A stretch of 64,000 bases of DNA. Origin: an uncultured Bacteroidales bacterium (GTDB lineage: Bacteria > Bacteroidota > Bacteroidia > Bacteroidales > Paludibacteraceae). Both the position numbers and the translations under genes were made by a program. Of the stretch, positions 26,165-34,672 are shown in pieces. Under the pieces are notes generated by a model. The model was given only the letters and a program-made list of their open reading frames with translations, did not search any database and was not told the DNA's origin. Positions within the stretch are counted from its first letter, which is position 1. Every line of letters begins with the position of its first letter. The stretch lies in NCBI GenBank assembly GCA_902800525.1, contig CADCEV010000016.1, positions 25,312 through 89,311 of the forward strand. Direction: 5' to 3'.

Positions 26165-28162
26165 TTATTTTCTTTTAGCTGCCCAGATGAAATAGCCTAT
26201 CAGGATCAAATAAGCCGCGATACCCACGAGTTCGGCGGCAGATGAACCTGCCCAAGCGGCGAGATACCAATCCGCTCCGCAGAACTTAACAATCGCCGAA
26301 ACGACACCCATCAATGCACCTCCGGCGATAAAGCCCGAAGCAATCAATGTGCCTTTCTCCTGACGCGCTTGCGCTTTTTGCTCCGCCTCTTCTCCATCGC
26401 TCTCTTTCTTGCGGCTGACGAGCCACGAGATAGCGCCACCGACTAACAGCGGGGTGTTGAGGCTCAACGGAATGAACATTCCGAGCGCAAACGGCAGTAC
26501 AGGTACTCCGAGCAAAGCGAGAATGAGTGCCAATACGGCTCCTGCTAAATAGAGCATCCACGGCGCGCCTTGACCGGACATGAGCGGCTCTATAACTGCC
26601 GCCATCGCGTTAGCTTGCGGCGCTACCAGAGCGTTCTCGCCCACGAAGCCGTACGTCTTATTGAGCACGATCATTACACCGCCCACAGTAGCTGCCGAGA
26701 CGAGTGTGCCGAGGAATTTCCAAGTCTGCTGTTTATACGGCGAAGAACCAATCCAGTAACCGATTTTGAGATCCGTAATAAATCCTCCTGCCATCGAGAG
26801 TGCCGTGCAGACCACGCCGCCGATGACCATCGCTCCCACCATGCCGCTGGCTCCTTTCATGCCGACGGCTACGAAGATCACCGAAGCGATGATCAGCGTC
26901 ATAAGCGTCATGCCGGAAACAGGATTCGAACCCACGATAGCGATTGCGTTGGCTGCGACCGTGGTGAACAAGAATGCGATGACTACCACTACCAAGAAGG
27001 CCACTATCGCTTGCCAAAAATTATGCAGCACTCCGACCCAGAAGAATACCAGCGTGCAGACTAAAGCCACGGTGATTGCCAGCAACAGGAACTTCATAGA
27101 CAAGTCCCTGTCGGTTCTTGCAACCTTGGTACTTTGTACTTGATCCTTTTGTCCCTTACCGAGTTCTTTGCCGGCAAGCGACACAGCGGATTTGATCACG
27201 CCCCACGAACGGACGATACCGATGAGACCTGCCATGGCGATAGCGCCGATACCGATGTTACGGCCGTACGTGGTAAAGAGTGCCTGCGGATCAGCTGTCT
27301 CCATGCCGGGCATAGCGCCTATCATCGGCAGTAATACCCACCATACGAAGAACGAACCTGCGCAGATGATAGCCGCGTATTTGAGTCCGATAATATAGCC
27401 GAGACCCAGCACGGCGGCAGAGGTATTGATGGAGAAAACCAGTTTCGTTTTCTCCGCCAGCGTTTCGCCCCAAGTGGTCATTCGGGTAGTGAGTTGCTCG
27501 GTCCAGAGACCAAACGTGCTGACCACAAAATCATACAAACCGCCGATAGCCGCAGCCCATAGTAACGGCTTTGCCGTAGATGCTTGCACTTCGTTGTTTG
27601 AAGTGGTTTGAAGTGGTTTGGCGACTTCGTCGCTGTTGTTTTCGTTACTAATCAAGACTTGCGTGGTGGCGGTAGCTTCGGGGAAAGGGTATTCGCCGTG
27701 TTTCTCTTTGACGAAATAACGGCGGAAAGGGATCAGGAAGAGTATTCCCAAACAGCCGCCAAGAAGCGACGAAAGGAAAATCTGGCTGAACGTAACGGTC
27801 ATCTCCGGGTATTTGGCTTGCAGGATATAGAGCGCAGGAAGCGTGAAGATAGCACCTGCTACGATGACACCCGAACTGGCGCCAATAGATTGAATCATAA
27901 CGTTTTCGCCCAGCGCATTCTTGCGTTTGAGAATCGAAGAAAGCGACACGGCGATGATTGCAATCGGTATGGCTGCTTCGAAGACTTGCCCCACTTTCAA
28001 GCCCAAGTAAGCTGCTGCGGCTGAGAAAATGACAGCCATCAGTACACCCATAGAAACGCTATACGGCGTCACTTCGGGATACTCTTTGTCGGGTCGCAGA
28101 ATAGGTTGGTATTGCTCGCCGGGTGCTAAAGGCCTTGCGGCGTTTTCGGGTAGTTTACTCAT
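26165..28162 (-). CDS. OPT-family oligopeptide transporter
   Basis: 665 residues, about 14-16 transmembrane segments; inner-membrane importer of the OPT family (oligopeptides or metal chelates). Marks: VTPYSVSMGVLMAVIFSAAAAYLGLKVGQVFEAAIPIAI at the N-terminus is shown in pieces by PYSVSMGVLMA and YLGLKVGQVFEAAIP; later NPVSGMTLMTL and FIPLSLNTPLLVGG. A loop near residues 180-200 (KPLQTTSNNEVQAS) is encoded by TTTGAAGTGG decamers, and another (DQVQSTKVARTD) by GTACTTTGTAC-like repeats. Its start overlaps the upstream gene by 4 bp (ATGA), so the two are translationally coupled. Confidence 0.88.
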   Translation of the reverse strand: MSKLPENAARPLAPGEQYQPILRPDKEYPEVTPYSVSMGVLMAVIFSAAAAYLGLKVGQVFEAAIPIAIIAVSLSSILKRKNALGENVMIQSIGASSGVIVAGAIFTLPALYILQAKYPEMTVTFSQIFLSSLLGGCLGILFLIPFRRYFVKEKHGEYPFPEATATTQVLISNENNSDEVAKPLQTTSNNEVQASTAKPLLWAAAIGGLYDFVVSTFGLWTEQLTTRMTTWGETLAEKTKLVFSINTSAAVLGLGYIIGLKYAAIICAGSFFVWWVLLPMIGAMPGMETADPQALFTTYGRNIGIGAIAMAGLIGIVRSWGVIKSAVSLAGKELGKGQKDQVQSTKVARTDRDLSMKFLLLAITVALVCTLVFFWVGVLHNFWQAIVAFLVVVVIAFLFTTVAANAIAIVGSNPVSGMTLMTLIIASVIFVAVGMKGASGMVGAMVIGGVVCTALSMAGGFITDLKIGYWIGSSPYKQQTWKFLGTLVSAATVGGVMIVLNKTYGFVGENALVAPQANAMAAVIEPLMSGQGAPWMLYLAGAVLALILALLGVPVLPFALGMFIPLSLNTPLLVGGAISWLVSRKKESDGEEAEQKAQARQEKGTLIASGFIAGGALMGVVSAIVKFCGADWYLAAWAGSSAAELVGIAAYLILIGYFIWAAKRK
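27594..27624. repeat. TTTGAAGTGG decamer repeat inside the OPT gene
   Basis: Two perfect TTTGAAGTGG units (27597-27616) and a partial third. Translated as part of KPLQTTSNNEV in a hydrophilic loop. Confidence 0.75.
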
Positions 28163-29259
28163 ATCTTTTTGAATTGGTTAGCATGGTGACCACGGATCAA
28201 CACATGGTGGTTAGCAATAGGGTCTGTTAGGAAATACTGCGCAACTTCCGGCCCGGCTTGGATCCACACCTGCGTGCGGCAGAGGTTCTGTTCGAATTGG
28301 CAACGCTCGAGTTCTACGTCCACCGCCAAAAGGCGTTTCAAGTCTCCGGACAGTTTGACAAGGGTGTAGTCACCTGTTGGCAGGTCGCCATGGATCGCTA
28401 CACCTATGCCGGATTCGAAATGGGTGGTGTATTCGTGTTTCTCTGTCATGCCGAGCGGCAGGGTACAATGGGCAAAGAGGATCTCGCCGTTCTCTTGTAT
28501 GCGCGCAGGGTTGACTTGGAAACAGAGTTCGCCCGTTAGACGTTTGCAGAGCATCATCGTCAGGAGCGTCGGGATGTCTCCTTCGCACGCTGCGGGAATA
28601 CCCTCATCATTCAGTTTGGAAAGGGCAATACAGCCGGTGTTCTTGACCGTTGTGAGCAAGTCGAAACAGCGAAGTGTGACACCTTGGAGATGATATTGCG
28701 AAACTATCTCTTTGAGCCGCATGTAGATAGCCTCAGCTCCCGGCATGCCCGGATCGACTTCGCCAAGAGAACTTATTTCTTCGATGGGAATATCCACCAA
28801 CTCGATGTTCAAAGTTTGGAACACTTGCTCGTAGTTGACATTCGAGGCGATGAGCCAATCGGAGGGTTTTCCAACCACGCCTAACCTAAGCTGTTCGTGC
28901 GCTGTGGGTAGCTTATGGGAAGCGGTAAAGTCTAGGATCAGTTCTACTTTAGTCTTACTTGAGTCCGAGATGAGTGTGTCCTCAGAGTTACGCATCACTT
29001 TGCCGACGCCTTGGTGTTGACGGATATAACTGAGGATCTCCAGCGAGGCAGCAAGCGAATTGCTCTGACCGCTGACCATCAGATAAACGGGTTTGCGCAA
29101 GTCAATGAGTCCTTCGTTGACCAGTTGGACGAATTGCGACTCCGTTCCTCCGGTCAGCACAGCCACTACCTGGTTTTCCGACAAGAAGGATTCAGGCAGT
29201 TCGAAAGGCAAGTTAAGCGCCTCTTTGTGCATATTCGATGAAAGGATATGTAAGAGCAT
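28159..29259 (-). CDS. L-fucose/arabinose isomerase-like protein
   Basis: 366 residues. The C-terminal half resembles the L-fucose isomerase C-terminal domain: TVKNTGCIALSKLNDEGIP, AACEGDIPTLLTMML, FAHCTLPLGM and the end IRGHHANQFKKI. The N-terminal half (VVAVLTGGTESQFVQLV) is a Rossmann-like sugar-isomerase domain. Fucose isomerases are usually near 590 residues, so this is a short relative and its substrate is unknown. It starts 14 bp after asnA and overlaps the OPT transporter by 4 bp. An ATG at 29232 is an alternative start. Confidence 0.65.
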   Translation of the reverse strand: MLLHILSSNMHKEALNLPFELPESFLSENQVVAVLTGGTESQFVQLVNEGLIDLRKPVYLMVSGQSNSLAASLEILSYIRQHQGVGKVMRNSEDTLISDSSKTKVELILDFTASHKLPTAHEQLRLGVVGKPSDWLIASNVNYEQVFQTLNIELVDIPIEEISSLGEVDPGMPGAEAIYMRLKEIVSQYHLQGVTLRCFDLLTTVKNTGCIALSKLNDEGIPAACEGDIPTLLTMMLCKRLTGELCFQVNPARIQENGEILFAHCTLPLGMTEKHEYTTHFESGIGVAIHGDLPTGDYTLVKLSGDLKRLLAVDVELERCQFEQNLCRTQVWIQAGPEVAQYFLTDPIANHHVLIRGHHANQFKKI

Positions 29260-29273
29260 GGCTTTTCAGGTTT

Positions 29274-30245
29274 TTATTGTAATAATTGGATGTTGTTTTT
29301 CTTGCAATAAGCTCTATCTTCGTCCGACCACTCGCTGACTTGCACTTCGCCGATATGGTGTTTATGGAGCAAGACCATGCAGAGACGGGATTGCCCGATA
29401 CCACCTCCGATAGTGAGCGGCAGGGTGTTATTGAGGACGAGGCTGTGGTATTCGAGTGTGGACCAATCGGCATGTCCGGCTGTTTGGAGCTGGTATGCCA
29501 TGGAAGCTGCATCCACGCGGATTCCCATAGAGGACAGTTCAATCGGCTTCTCCAATACCGGATACCAGATGAGGATGTCTCCGTTGAGGCTCCAATCGTC
29601 GTAGTCGGCAGCGCGGCTGTCGTGCGGCTGTCCGTCGGATAGTTTGGCGCCTATGCCGTGGATGAAAACCGCTCCGTGCTCCTTGCAAATAGCATATTCG
29701 CGCTCTTTGGGCGACAAAGAAGGGTATTTTTGCAGGAGTTCTTCAGCGGTAATGAAAAAGATCTCTTTGGGCAAGAACGGCGTGATCTCCGAATAGTGCT
29801 CGCAGACGATGTACTCGGTATTGAGCAGCACGTCATAAATGCGGCGGACGGTTTCGTAGAGGTACGCTGTAGTGCGGTCGGCCGGCGTGATCACTTTCTC
29901 CCAATCCCACTGGTCCACGTACAGGCTGTGGATGTCATCCGGCGTTTCGAATGTACGCAAGGCGTTCATGTCCGTGTATAAGCCAAGCCCTTCCGGCACA
30001 TGCGCGAACCAAAGCCTCATTCGTTTCCATTTCGCCAAGGAATGCACGATCTCACAATGTTTGTTCAGAGCCGGTACATAGAAACTAACCGGCTTCTCAA
30101 CTCCCGTCAAATCATCGTTCAGACCATGCCCCGACTCGACAAAAAGCGGAGCGGTAACACGGCGAAGCCGTAACATCGCGGATAACTGATGTTGGAAGGT
30201 ATCTTTGACCAACTTAATGGCGTGTTCTGTTTCTTTTACTGTCAT
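29274..30245 (-). CDS. asnA: Aspartate-ammonia ligase
   Basis: 323 residues; ammonia-dependent asparagine synthetase of the class II synthetase-like fold, making Asn from Asp, ATP and NH3. Family motifs: SAMLRLRRVTAPLFVESGHGLNDDL region (quoted in part: VTAPLFVESGHGLND), FSYVPALNKH-like FYVPALNKHCEIVHS, YVDQWDWEKVI, GAKLSDGQPHDSRAADYDDW and TIGGGIGQSRLCM. The ATG at 30245 was chosen; the codon before it is TTG. It lies behind a clear promoter and leads an operon with the isomerase-like gene and the OPT transporter. Confidence 0.94.
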   Translation of the reverse strand: MTVKETEHAIKLVKDTFQHQLSAMLRLRRVTAPLFVESGHGLNDDLTGVEKPVSFYVPALNKHCEIVHSLAKWKRMRLWFAHVPEGLGLYTDMNALRTFETPDDIHSLYVDQWDWEKVITPADRTTAYLYETVRRIYDVLLNTEYIVCEHYSEITPFLPKEIFFITAEELLQKYPSLSPKEREYAICKEHGAVFIHGIGAKLSDGQPHDSRAADYDDWSLNGDILIWYPVLEKPIELSSMGIRVDAASMAYQLQTAGHADWSTLEYHSLVLNNTLPLTIGGGIGQSRLCMVLLHKHHIGEVQVSEWSDEDRAYCKKNNIQLLQ

Positions 30246-30273
30246 CAAATGATGTATAATTGCAATTCGGCTG

Positions 30274-30303
30274 CAAAGTTACTAAAAAAAAATGACATAC
30301 GCA
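30274..30303 (-). promoter_or_regulatory. asnA promoter
   Basis: Leftward -7 TAACTTTG at 30274-30281 with a CTTGCG -33-like element at 30298-30303. Confidence 0.65.
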
Positions 30304-30313
30304 AGCGCGCACG

Positions 30314-30817
30314 TCACTTTTTTATAAAAGTAAAGTATTTTTGCCCAAAATAACTGATTGCAACCGTGACTAAAGTGATGCACATTTTGCTGGGTGTCGG
30401 ATACCATCCCATGATCTCGACGCACAGTTTGAGACCGAAATAATTGATCGCCAAATTAACGGCAACGATGAGGATGTAGCGGCCGAGTTGTCGTGCTCCG
30501 TGAAGGTTTGAACCGGTGAATGTGACGTATTTCTGCAACCAAAAACCCGTCAGCAGCGTAATTGGAAACACAATACACAGCGTCGCGATATGCGGAGTGA
30601 GGGCTTGCGTAAATTGTATATTGTGAATTGTGAATTGTAAATTGACAATCTCATGTCCTATAACAAAGTTATAGATAAGGAAGTATAGCACCCAATCGAG
30701 CACTAAGTTTCCTCCTCCGCAAGCTGCATAACGAAACAGTTGTTCCGACATCACTTTCCTAAACGGCGGATAGAAAAAATCAATTATTTTCGTCAGTATT
30801 TGCGCCAGTTTGTTCAT
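30314..30817 (-). CDS. GtrA-family membrane protein with repeat-encoded loop
   Basis: 167 residues, four transmembrane helices; GtrA-like flippase-type protein thought to move polyprenyl-linked sugars across the inner membrane. Family pattern: QLFRYAACGGGNLVLDWVLYF and NLAINYFGLKL with a C-terminal FGQKYFTF. A periplasmic-side loop (IVNLQFTIHNIQFTQ, about residues 58-72) is encoded by five ATTGTGA-type heptamers at 30613-30647. The gene stands alone behind its own promoter. Confidence 0.8.
   Translation of the reverse strand: MNKLAQILTKIIDFFYPPFRKVMSEQLFRYAACGGGNLVLDWVLYFLIYNFVIGHEIVNLQFTIHNIQFTQALTPHIATLCIVFPITLLTGFWLQKYVTFTGSNLHGARQLGRYILIVAVNLAINYFGLKLCVEIMGWYPTPSKMCITLVTVAISYFGQKYFTFIKK
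30613..30647. repeat. ATTGTGA heptamer array, 5 units, inside gtrA-like gene
   Basis: Units ATTGTAT, ATTGTGA, ATTGTGA, ATTGTAA, ATTGACA; 35 bp. Translated as LQFTIHNIQFT. Confidence 0.92.
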
Positions 30818-30858
30818 CTTTTACCTCGGTTATCGGCAAGTAATTTATAAAAACGCTG

Positions 30859-30890
30859 CAAAATTACTCAAAATAAATGAATTATGCAAA
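30859..30890 (-). promoter_or_regulatory. Promoter of the GtrA gene
   Basis: Leftward -7 TAATTTTG at 30859-30866 and -33 TTTGCA at 30885-30890. Confidence 0.7.
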
Positions 30891-30904
30891 TATTTCTGAC
30901 GATT

Positions 30905-30960
30905 TTCCTAAATTCCCCGCGATTTTATTTTCCAAAATTCCTAAATTCCCCGCGATTTTA
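30905..30960. repeat. Two 23-bp direct repeats at the end of msrA
   Basis: TTCCTAAATTCCCCGCGATT plus three further bases occurs at 30905-30927 and 30938-30960, period 33 bp. The second copy contains the msrA stop codon. Confidence 0.85.
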
Positions 30961-31473
30961 TGACCTCATTCTTTGTTCTTTTGCCCACCGGAAGAGTTCC
31001 AGCGGCAGATGGCAATACCCGTCCGGGTGCTTGTCCAAATACTTCTGGTGGTACTCATCTGCCGGATAATAGTTCTTGAGCGGCAATAATTCCACCTGTA
31101 TCTTCTCCTGATACTTCTTTTGTTCCTCCTGAAAAACCGCCTCAATAACCGGTTTCTGTTCCTCGGAAACATAATACACACCCGTCCTGTATCGCGTGCC
31201 GATATCAAGTCCTTGCTGATTGAGAGACAGCGGATCAATCGCCCGGAAGAACAGCCGCACTAAGAATTCCAGCGACACTTGTTCGCAATCAAACTCCACC
31301 TTAACGGTCTCAGCATAGCCCGTTTTATCAGTATACACTTCTTCATAAGTCGGTTCCGGCAGGTCTTCATTCCCATTTGCAAAACCTGTCTCTGTCCGAA
31401 CAACACCTTTAATCTGTTGAAAGAAATGTTCCGTTCCCCAGAAACATCCCCCTGCAAAATATATTGTTTTCAT
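30958..31473 (-). CDS. msrA: Peptide methionine-S-sulfoxide reductase
   Basis: 171 residues; reduces methionine-S-sulfoxide in proteins. Catalytic Cys in the N-terminal GGCFWGTEHFFQ motif, then GYANG-like GFANGNEDLPEPTYEEVYT, FDCEQVSLEFLV, DPLSLNQQGLDIGTRYR and the C-terminal YYPADEYHQKYLDKHPDGYC with a resolving-type Cys. The start at 31473 gives the standard opening MKTIYFAGGCFWG; an upstream in-frame ATG would overlap the promoter region. Confidence 0.94.
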   Translation of the reverse strand: MKTIYFAGGCFWGTEHFFQQIKGVVRTETGFANGNEDLPEPTYEEVYTDKTGYAETVKVEFDCEQVSLEFLVRLFFRAIDPLSLNQQGLDIGTRYRTGVYYVSEEQKPVIEAVFQEEQKKYQEKIQVELLPLKNYYPADEYHQKYLDKHPDGYCHLPLELFRWAKEQRMRS

Positions 31474-31516
31474 AAAAATAATTTTCCAGCAAAAATCCAA
31501 CTTCCGTAATTGCCCG

Positions 31517-31574
31517 CAAAGTTACAACTTTTTTCTGACATACACAAGTAAATCGTCTTATTTTGCAATTTTTT
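31517..31574 (-). promoter_or_regulatory. msrA promoter with upstream TTGCAAAATAAGACGATTT element
   Basis: Leftward -7 TAACTTTG at 31517-31524, spacer CAGAAAAAAGTTG, weak -33 CTTGTG. Directly upstream, at 31550-31574, lies a 25-bp sequence (minus-strand core TTGCAAAATAAGACGATTT) found again at 33339-33363 upstream of the abiE promoter. Confidence 0.65.
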
Positions 31575-31583
31575 ACTACTCAA

Positions 31584-32483
31584 CTACATAAAGCATAAAC
31601 GCAGACGTTCTACTTCGGATTGAAGTTTAGCGGGATTAGTTTTCTTGAGTTTGGCAAGATTAAGCAGCTTCCATTTGACAGAAGGATAGTTCTTGAAATA
31701 CTCAAACTCATAGCCTTCCCACTGTGGTTCTCCGGCTTCAAAACTCAAAAGGAATTGCTTGTCTGCATCTGTCATCAACGAACGCACATCCGTAATCAGT
31801 TTAGCGCGTGTTTGCTCAAAATCCTCATAACTGAACGGATAATCTGTCATACCATCAAACTGATTCGTCATCGTATCACGTTGGTCTATCAAAGTGGGAG
31901 CAAACGATTCATGAATAGGTCTGTCACTACCTAAAAGGCAAAAGATGAGTCCTTCTCGAACTTCGGATAAAGGCACGTCCATATACTTAACATCAAACAA
32001 ATCTCGTGGGTGTTGGCGCGATAGAGCTGCTGCTATCTTGCCTCCATAGAGAAGTGTCAAAGGAACGATTTGTGCCTTGCATGAAAGTCTGAACTCTGTC
32101 TTAGCGTTATTACACAAAGGCAGTGTCAATATATTTCCTCCAACAATACCACGTTTGGTTTGATTTACCTCAACTTTTATTTGAAATCCATGATATTCAC
32201 AAAGAAGTTTGCACGTTGCCAATTTGGGTACGATATGTAGTCCGGGTATGCCTTTCTTCGCTTCTTCGGCTATGTGAAGAAGGTGGTTATTGATGTCGTT
32301 GAGACTCTCCTCGCGACTGGCTAAAGGCATATAAGTCAAATCAATATCCACCGAATAGCGTGGCATGTCTTTGACAAAAAGATTGATTGCGCTACCTCCG
32401 TGTACGGCAAACACGCCTTCATTCATCACATAAGGCATGAGACGTATTAGTAACTCCACTTTGTTTTGGTACACATTATTCAT
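31584..32483 (-). CDS. abiEii: AbiEii-type nucleotidyltransferase toxin
   Basis: 299 residues; DUF1814/AbiEii nucleotidyltransferase, the toxin of type IV toxin-antitoxin systems linked to phage abortive infection. Nucleotidyltransferase motif: GGSAINLFVKDM, then RYSVDIDLTY with the D-x-D pair; downstream KVEVNQTK supplies the third acidic position. HPRDLFDVKYM matches the family middle motif. Its start overlaps the antitoxin gene by 8 bp. Known family members inhibit growth by modifying tRNA or related targets; the target here is unknown. Confidence 0.88.
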   Translation of the reverse strand: MNNVYQNKVELLIRLMPYVMNEGVFAVHGGSAINLFVKDMPRYSVDIDLTYMPLASREESLNDINNHLLHIAEEAKKGIPGLHIVPKLATCKLLCEYHGFQIKVEVNQTKRGIVGGNILTLPLCNNAKTEFRLSCKAQIVPLTLLYGGKIAAALSRQHPRDLFDVKYMDVPLSEVREGLIFCLLGSDRPIHESFAPTLIDQRDTMTNQFDGMTDYPFSYEDFEQTRAKLITDVRSLMTDADKQFLLSFEAGEPQWEGYEFEYFKNYPSVKWKLLNLAKLKKTNPAKLQSEVERLRLCFM

Positions 32484-33237
32484 ATTCTGCTAAATCACTT
32501 GGAATAGTCATGTCATATTGTTTGATATATTTGCCTTTGGGCACTATCATCCGTCGCCCGCTTCCGAAATCTATTTTTGTTTTGTCTATATCATCTACCC
32601 ACGAGAAGCCGGATTTTTCAGCCATGTACATAAACAAGCGTTTCGCTTTGACGGAAGTACATCGTACCAATAACTGTTGCACTAAGTCCGGACGCAAGGT
32701 TGATAGCATTTCCATAACATAATACACATCCAGTAGCGAAGAATTGATGCTCGGCATGTTTAGCCATTCAAGCATGGCTCTTTCCGGCGAAGAAACCAAC
32801 AACAGGCGACTACCCACCATCTGCGTTTCTACGCCAAGCAGGTCTTCACCCAAGAAAGAGGTAGTCTGGTGACGGACTGTCATGTCCCATTGACCTTGGA
32901 GTAACCATTCTGGCAGTTTATGGGAGTTGTCCGTAAAAAGAAATGCAATAGGTTTACCCATTGGAACATAATGACTATAACCTCGTAACTCGATAGCGCT
33001 TCTTGCACCCACAATACATTGTTTATTCAACTGGGTATTGTAACAAGAAACGGCACTATAGAGCGTCGGATGACTTCCGGCGATCTTATACACGCCGCGT
33101 GCTATCCGCTCCAACCAACCAGTTTGGACGTATTCAAACTGCCGTTTACTATCTATTCCCTGCTGGTTCATCCAGCTTCCGAACAATAGACCGTCCAAGC
33201 CTGCCTGTTCTGTTATTTGCTTAATTTTTGTAGCCAT
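32476..33237 (-). CDS. abiEi: AbiEi-family antitoxin/transcriptional regulator
   Basis: 253 residues. An N-terminal winged-helix domain (QFEYVQTGWLERIARGVYKI, split as FEYVQTGWLERIARGVYK) and a C-terminal AbiEi domain with GARSAIELRGYSHYVP and SSPERAMLEWL. In AbiE systems this protein both represses the operon and counters the toxin. The start at 33237 gives MATKIKQITEQAG; the upstream in-frame ATG is less likely. It lies upstream of and overlaps the toxin, the standard order. Confidence 0.86.
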   Translation of the reverse strand: MATKIKQITEQAGLDGLLFGSWMNQQGIDSKRQFEYVQTGWLERIARGVYKIAGSHPTLYSAVSCYNTQLNKQCIVGARSAIELRGYSHYVPMGKPIAFLFTDNSHKLPEWLLQGQWDMTVRHQTTSFLGEDLLGVETQMVGSRLLLVSSPERAMLEWLNMPSINSSLLDVYYVMEMLSTLRPDLVQQLLVRCTSVKAKRLFMYMAEKSGFSWVDDIDKTKIDFGSGRRMIVPKGKYIKQYDMTIPSDLAEYE

Positions 33238-33274
33238 AGTAGTGAAAATCACCGCAAGTTTTCGAAAATCTGCG

Positions 33275-33363
33275 CAAATTTACAACTTTTTTTTGAATTG
33301 TGCAAATTATTTCGGCAAAAAATAATCAATATACAAACAAATCGTCTTATTTTGCAATTTTTT
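33275..33363 (-). promoter_or_regulatory. abiE promoter with upstream element
   Basis: Leftward -7 TAAATTTG at 33275-33282, -33 TTTGCA at 33302-33307, spacer CAAAAAAAAGTTG. The 25-bp element (33339-33363), identical to that upstream of msrA, lies about 30 bp further upstream. On the plus strand it might also act as a promoter for the WG-repeat gene, but its -7 match is imperfect. Confidence 0.6.
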
Positions 33364-33485
33364 CGCACTCTTAACAGCACAAAATAGCAAAAACGGCGTT
33401 TCGCGCGGGTTTGAACTCCTTAATGCGTGTATGTGCATGTACACGCACGAAGAAATCAATAATTAACCAATTAATCACATTTATT

Positions 33486-34184
33486 ATGGAAGTAAACATC
33501 AGTAATTTAAACCGCTTTACGGCATTCTATGGAGAATTCTCCATTTACACGGATCTGCAAGGAAAATCCGGTATCATCAATCGGCAAGGAGAGATTATTC
33601 TCCCAGCAGGCGAATTTGAAATCGCAACGCACAAGGAAGAAACCCAATTCGTATTCCAAAACACAGATAATTCGTGCAAAGAACTACTTTTCGATGCACT
33701 TACCGGAGAAAAGACATACTACGAGCGACCGGAAATGAGTCCAAAGCCTATGAAGCAAGAATATCTCGTAGCTCCTAATCGCAAGGCTTTTTGCGAAAAA
33801 GGCTTGTATGGTATCATGGATGAGAAAGAAAACATCCTTGTTCCGGCGGAATACACTCAGATGTCAAGTATTGGAGAAAACATCGGATTTATCCACGTTA
33901 AGACCAAAGAAAACCTTGCCGGGATCATCACAGCAAACGGCAAACCGTTCATCAAATGTAAGTACGCATATATCATCCACCTTCGCACGACAGATACATA
34001 TAAGGTAAAGACCACAAAAGGCAAATTTGGCTTGCTGGATAGTAATGGAAAAGTGCTTATTCCTGCAAAATACGACTACCTCGATGTGACAAATAATCTC
34101 GATGAGATCGCAGTAAAACGAGGAGGAAAATGTTTCTTCATCAACCGAAACAATAAGCCGATTGATTTAATAGAAGCATGGTAG
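33486..34184 (+). CDS. WG-repeat protein
   Basis: 232 residues built from WG-like repeats: KSGIINRQGEIILPAGEF, GLYGIMDEKENILVPAEY, LAGIITANGKPFIKCKY and GKFGLLDSNGKVLIPAKYDY. No signal peptide. WG-repeat proteins are beta-propeller-like binding scaffolds, often near toxins or defence genes; no function can be fixed. The start at 33486 follows an AATTAACCAATTAATCAC leader. It is followed by a second, smaller gene of similar style 26 bp on. Confidence 0.7.
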   Translation: MEVNISNLNRFTAFYGEFSIYTDLQGKSGIINRQGEIILPAGEFEIATHKEETQFVFQNTDNSCKELLFDALTGEKTYYERPEMSPKPMKQEYLVAPNRKAFCEKGLYGIMDEKENILVPAEYTQMSSIGENIGFIHVKTKENLAGIITANGKPFIKCKYAYIIHLRTTDTYKVKTTKGKFGLLDSNGKVLIPAKYDYLDVTNNLDEIAVKRGGKCFFINRNNKPIDLIEAW

Positions 34185-34210
34185 AATATTTTTGATAAAC
34201 CACATAAATT

Positions 34211-34636
34211 ATGAATAATCAAATAGAGTGTTTAGGCACGCCGACGTCGGACGGATATGTGCTGGCTTTCAATCATTTCTCCGACAGAGTAGTGATCATG
34301 CAGGGCGAATGTGTCCTGCATGAGACACGATTAAAGGAAAACTGGATCGAATATCCGAAAGGGACTTTCTTCCGACCGTTACAATGGATTGCTCCTGACA
34401 GGTTGCAGTTCTTCGAAGATGGTTATTGGGGAGCGATGAATCCGGAAGGAATTGTAACTATTCCGCCTGTCTTCAAGTTCATTGTTCCGTTCCAAACCAC
34501 CGGATATTTCATCGTCAAAGACCGGCACGACAAATGTGGCTGTGTGGATAAAGATTTCAAAATGCTTTATCCCTGTCAATACGAGTACAAAGAACTGAGA
34601 TCCAAACTCATCGAAGAGTTCCAAAACAATGCATAA
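34211..34636 (+). CDS. Hypothetical protein, WG-repeat-like
   Basis: 141 residues, cytosolic. It contains one or two WG-like units (GYWGAMNPEGIVTIPPVFKF and KCGCVDKDFKMLYPCQYEY), so it is probably a short relative of the preceding protein. Function unknown. A strong hairpin terminator follows directly, closing a two-gene unit. Confidence 0.6.
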   Translation: MNNQIECLGTPTSDGYVLAFNHFSDRVVIMQGECVLHETRLKENWIEYPKGTFFRPLQWIAPDRLQFFEDGYWGAMNPEGIVTIPPVFKFIVPFQTTGYFIVKDRHDKCGCVDKDFKMLYPCQYEYKELRSKLIEEFQNNA

Positions 34637-34639
34637 AAT

Positions 34640-34672
34640 AAGCGAGGGCAAACAACCCTCGCTTAAATTTTT
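34640..34672 (+). terminator. Rho-independent terminator after the WG genes
   Basis: Stem AAGCGAGGG (34640-34648) with CCCTCGCTT (34656-34664), 7-base loop, then AAATTTTTT. Confidence 0.88.

Noticed and set aside
31550-33363. 25-bp perfect direct repeats flanking the abiE genes, as insertion target duplications
   Set aside because: Both copies sit just upstream of leftward promoters, and related versions occur at the YaaW and tRNA promoters, so a promoter-upstream element explains them better.
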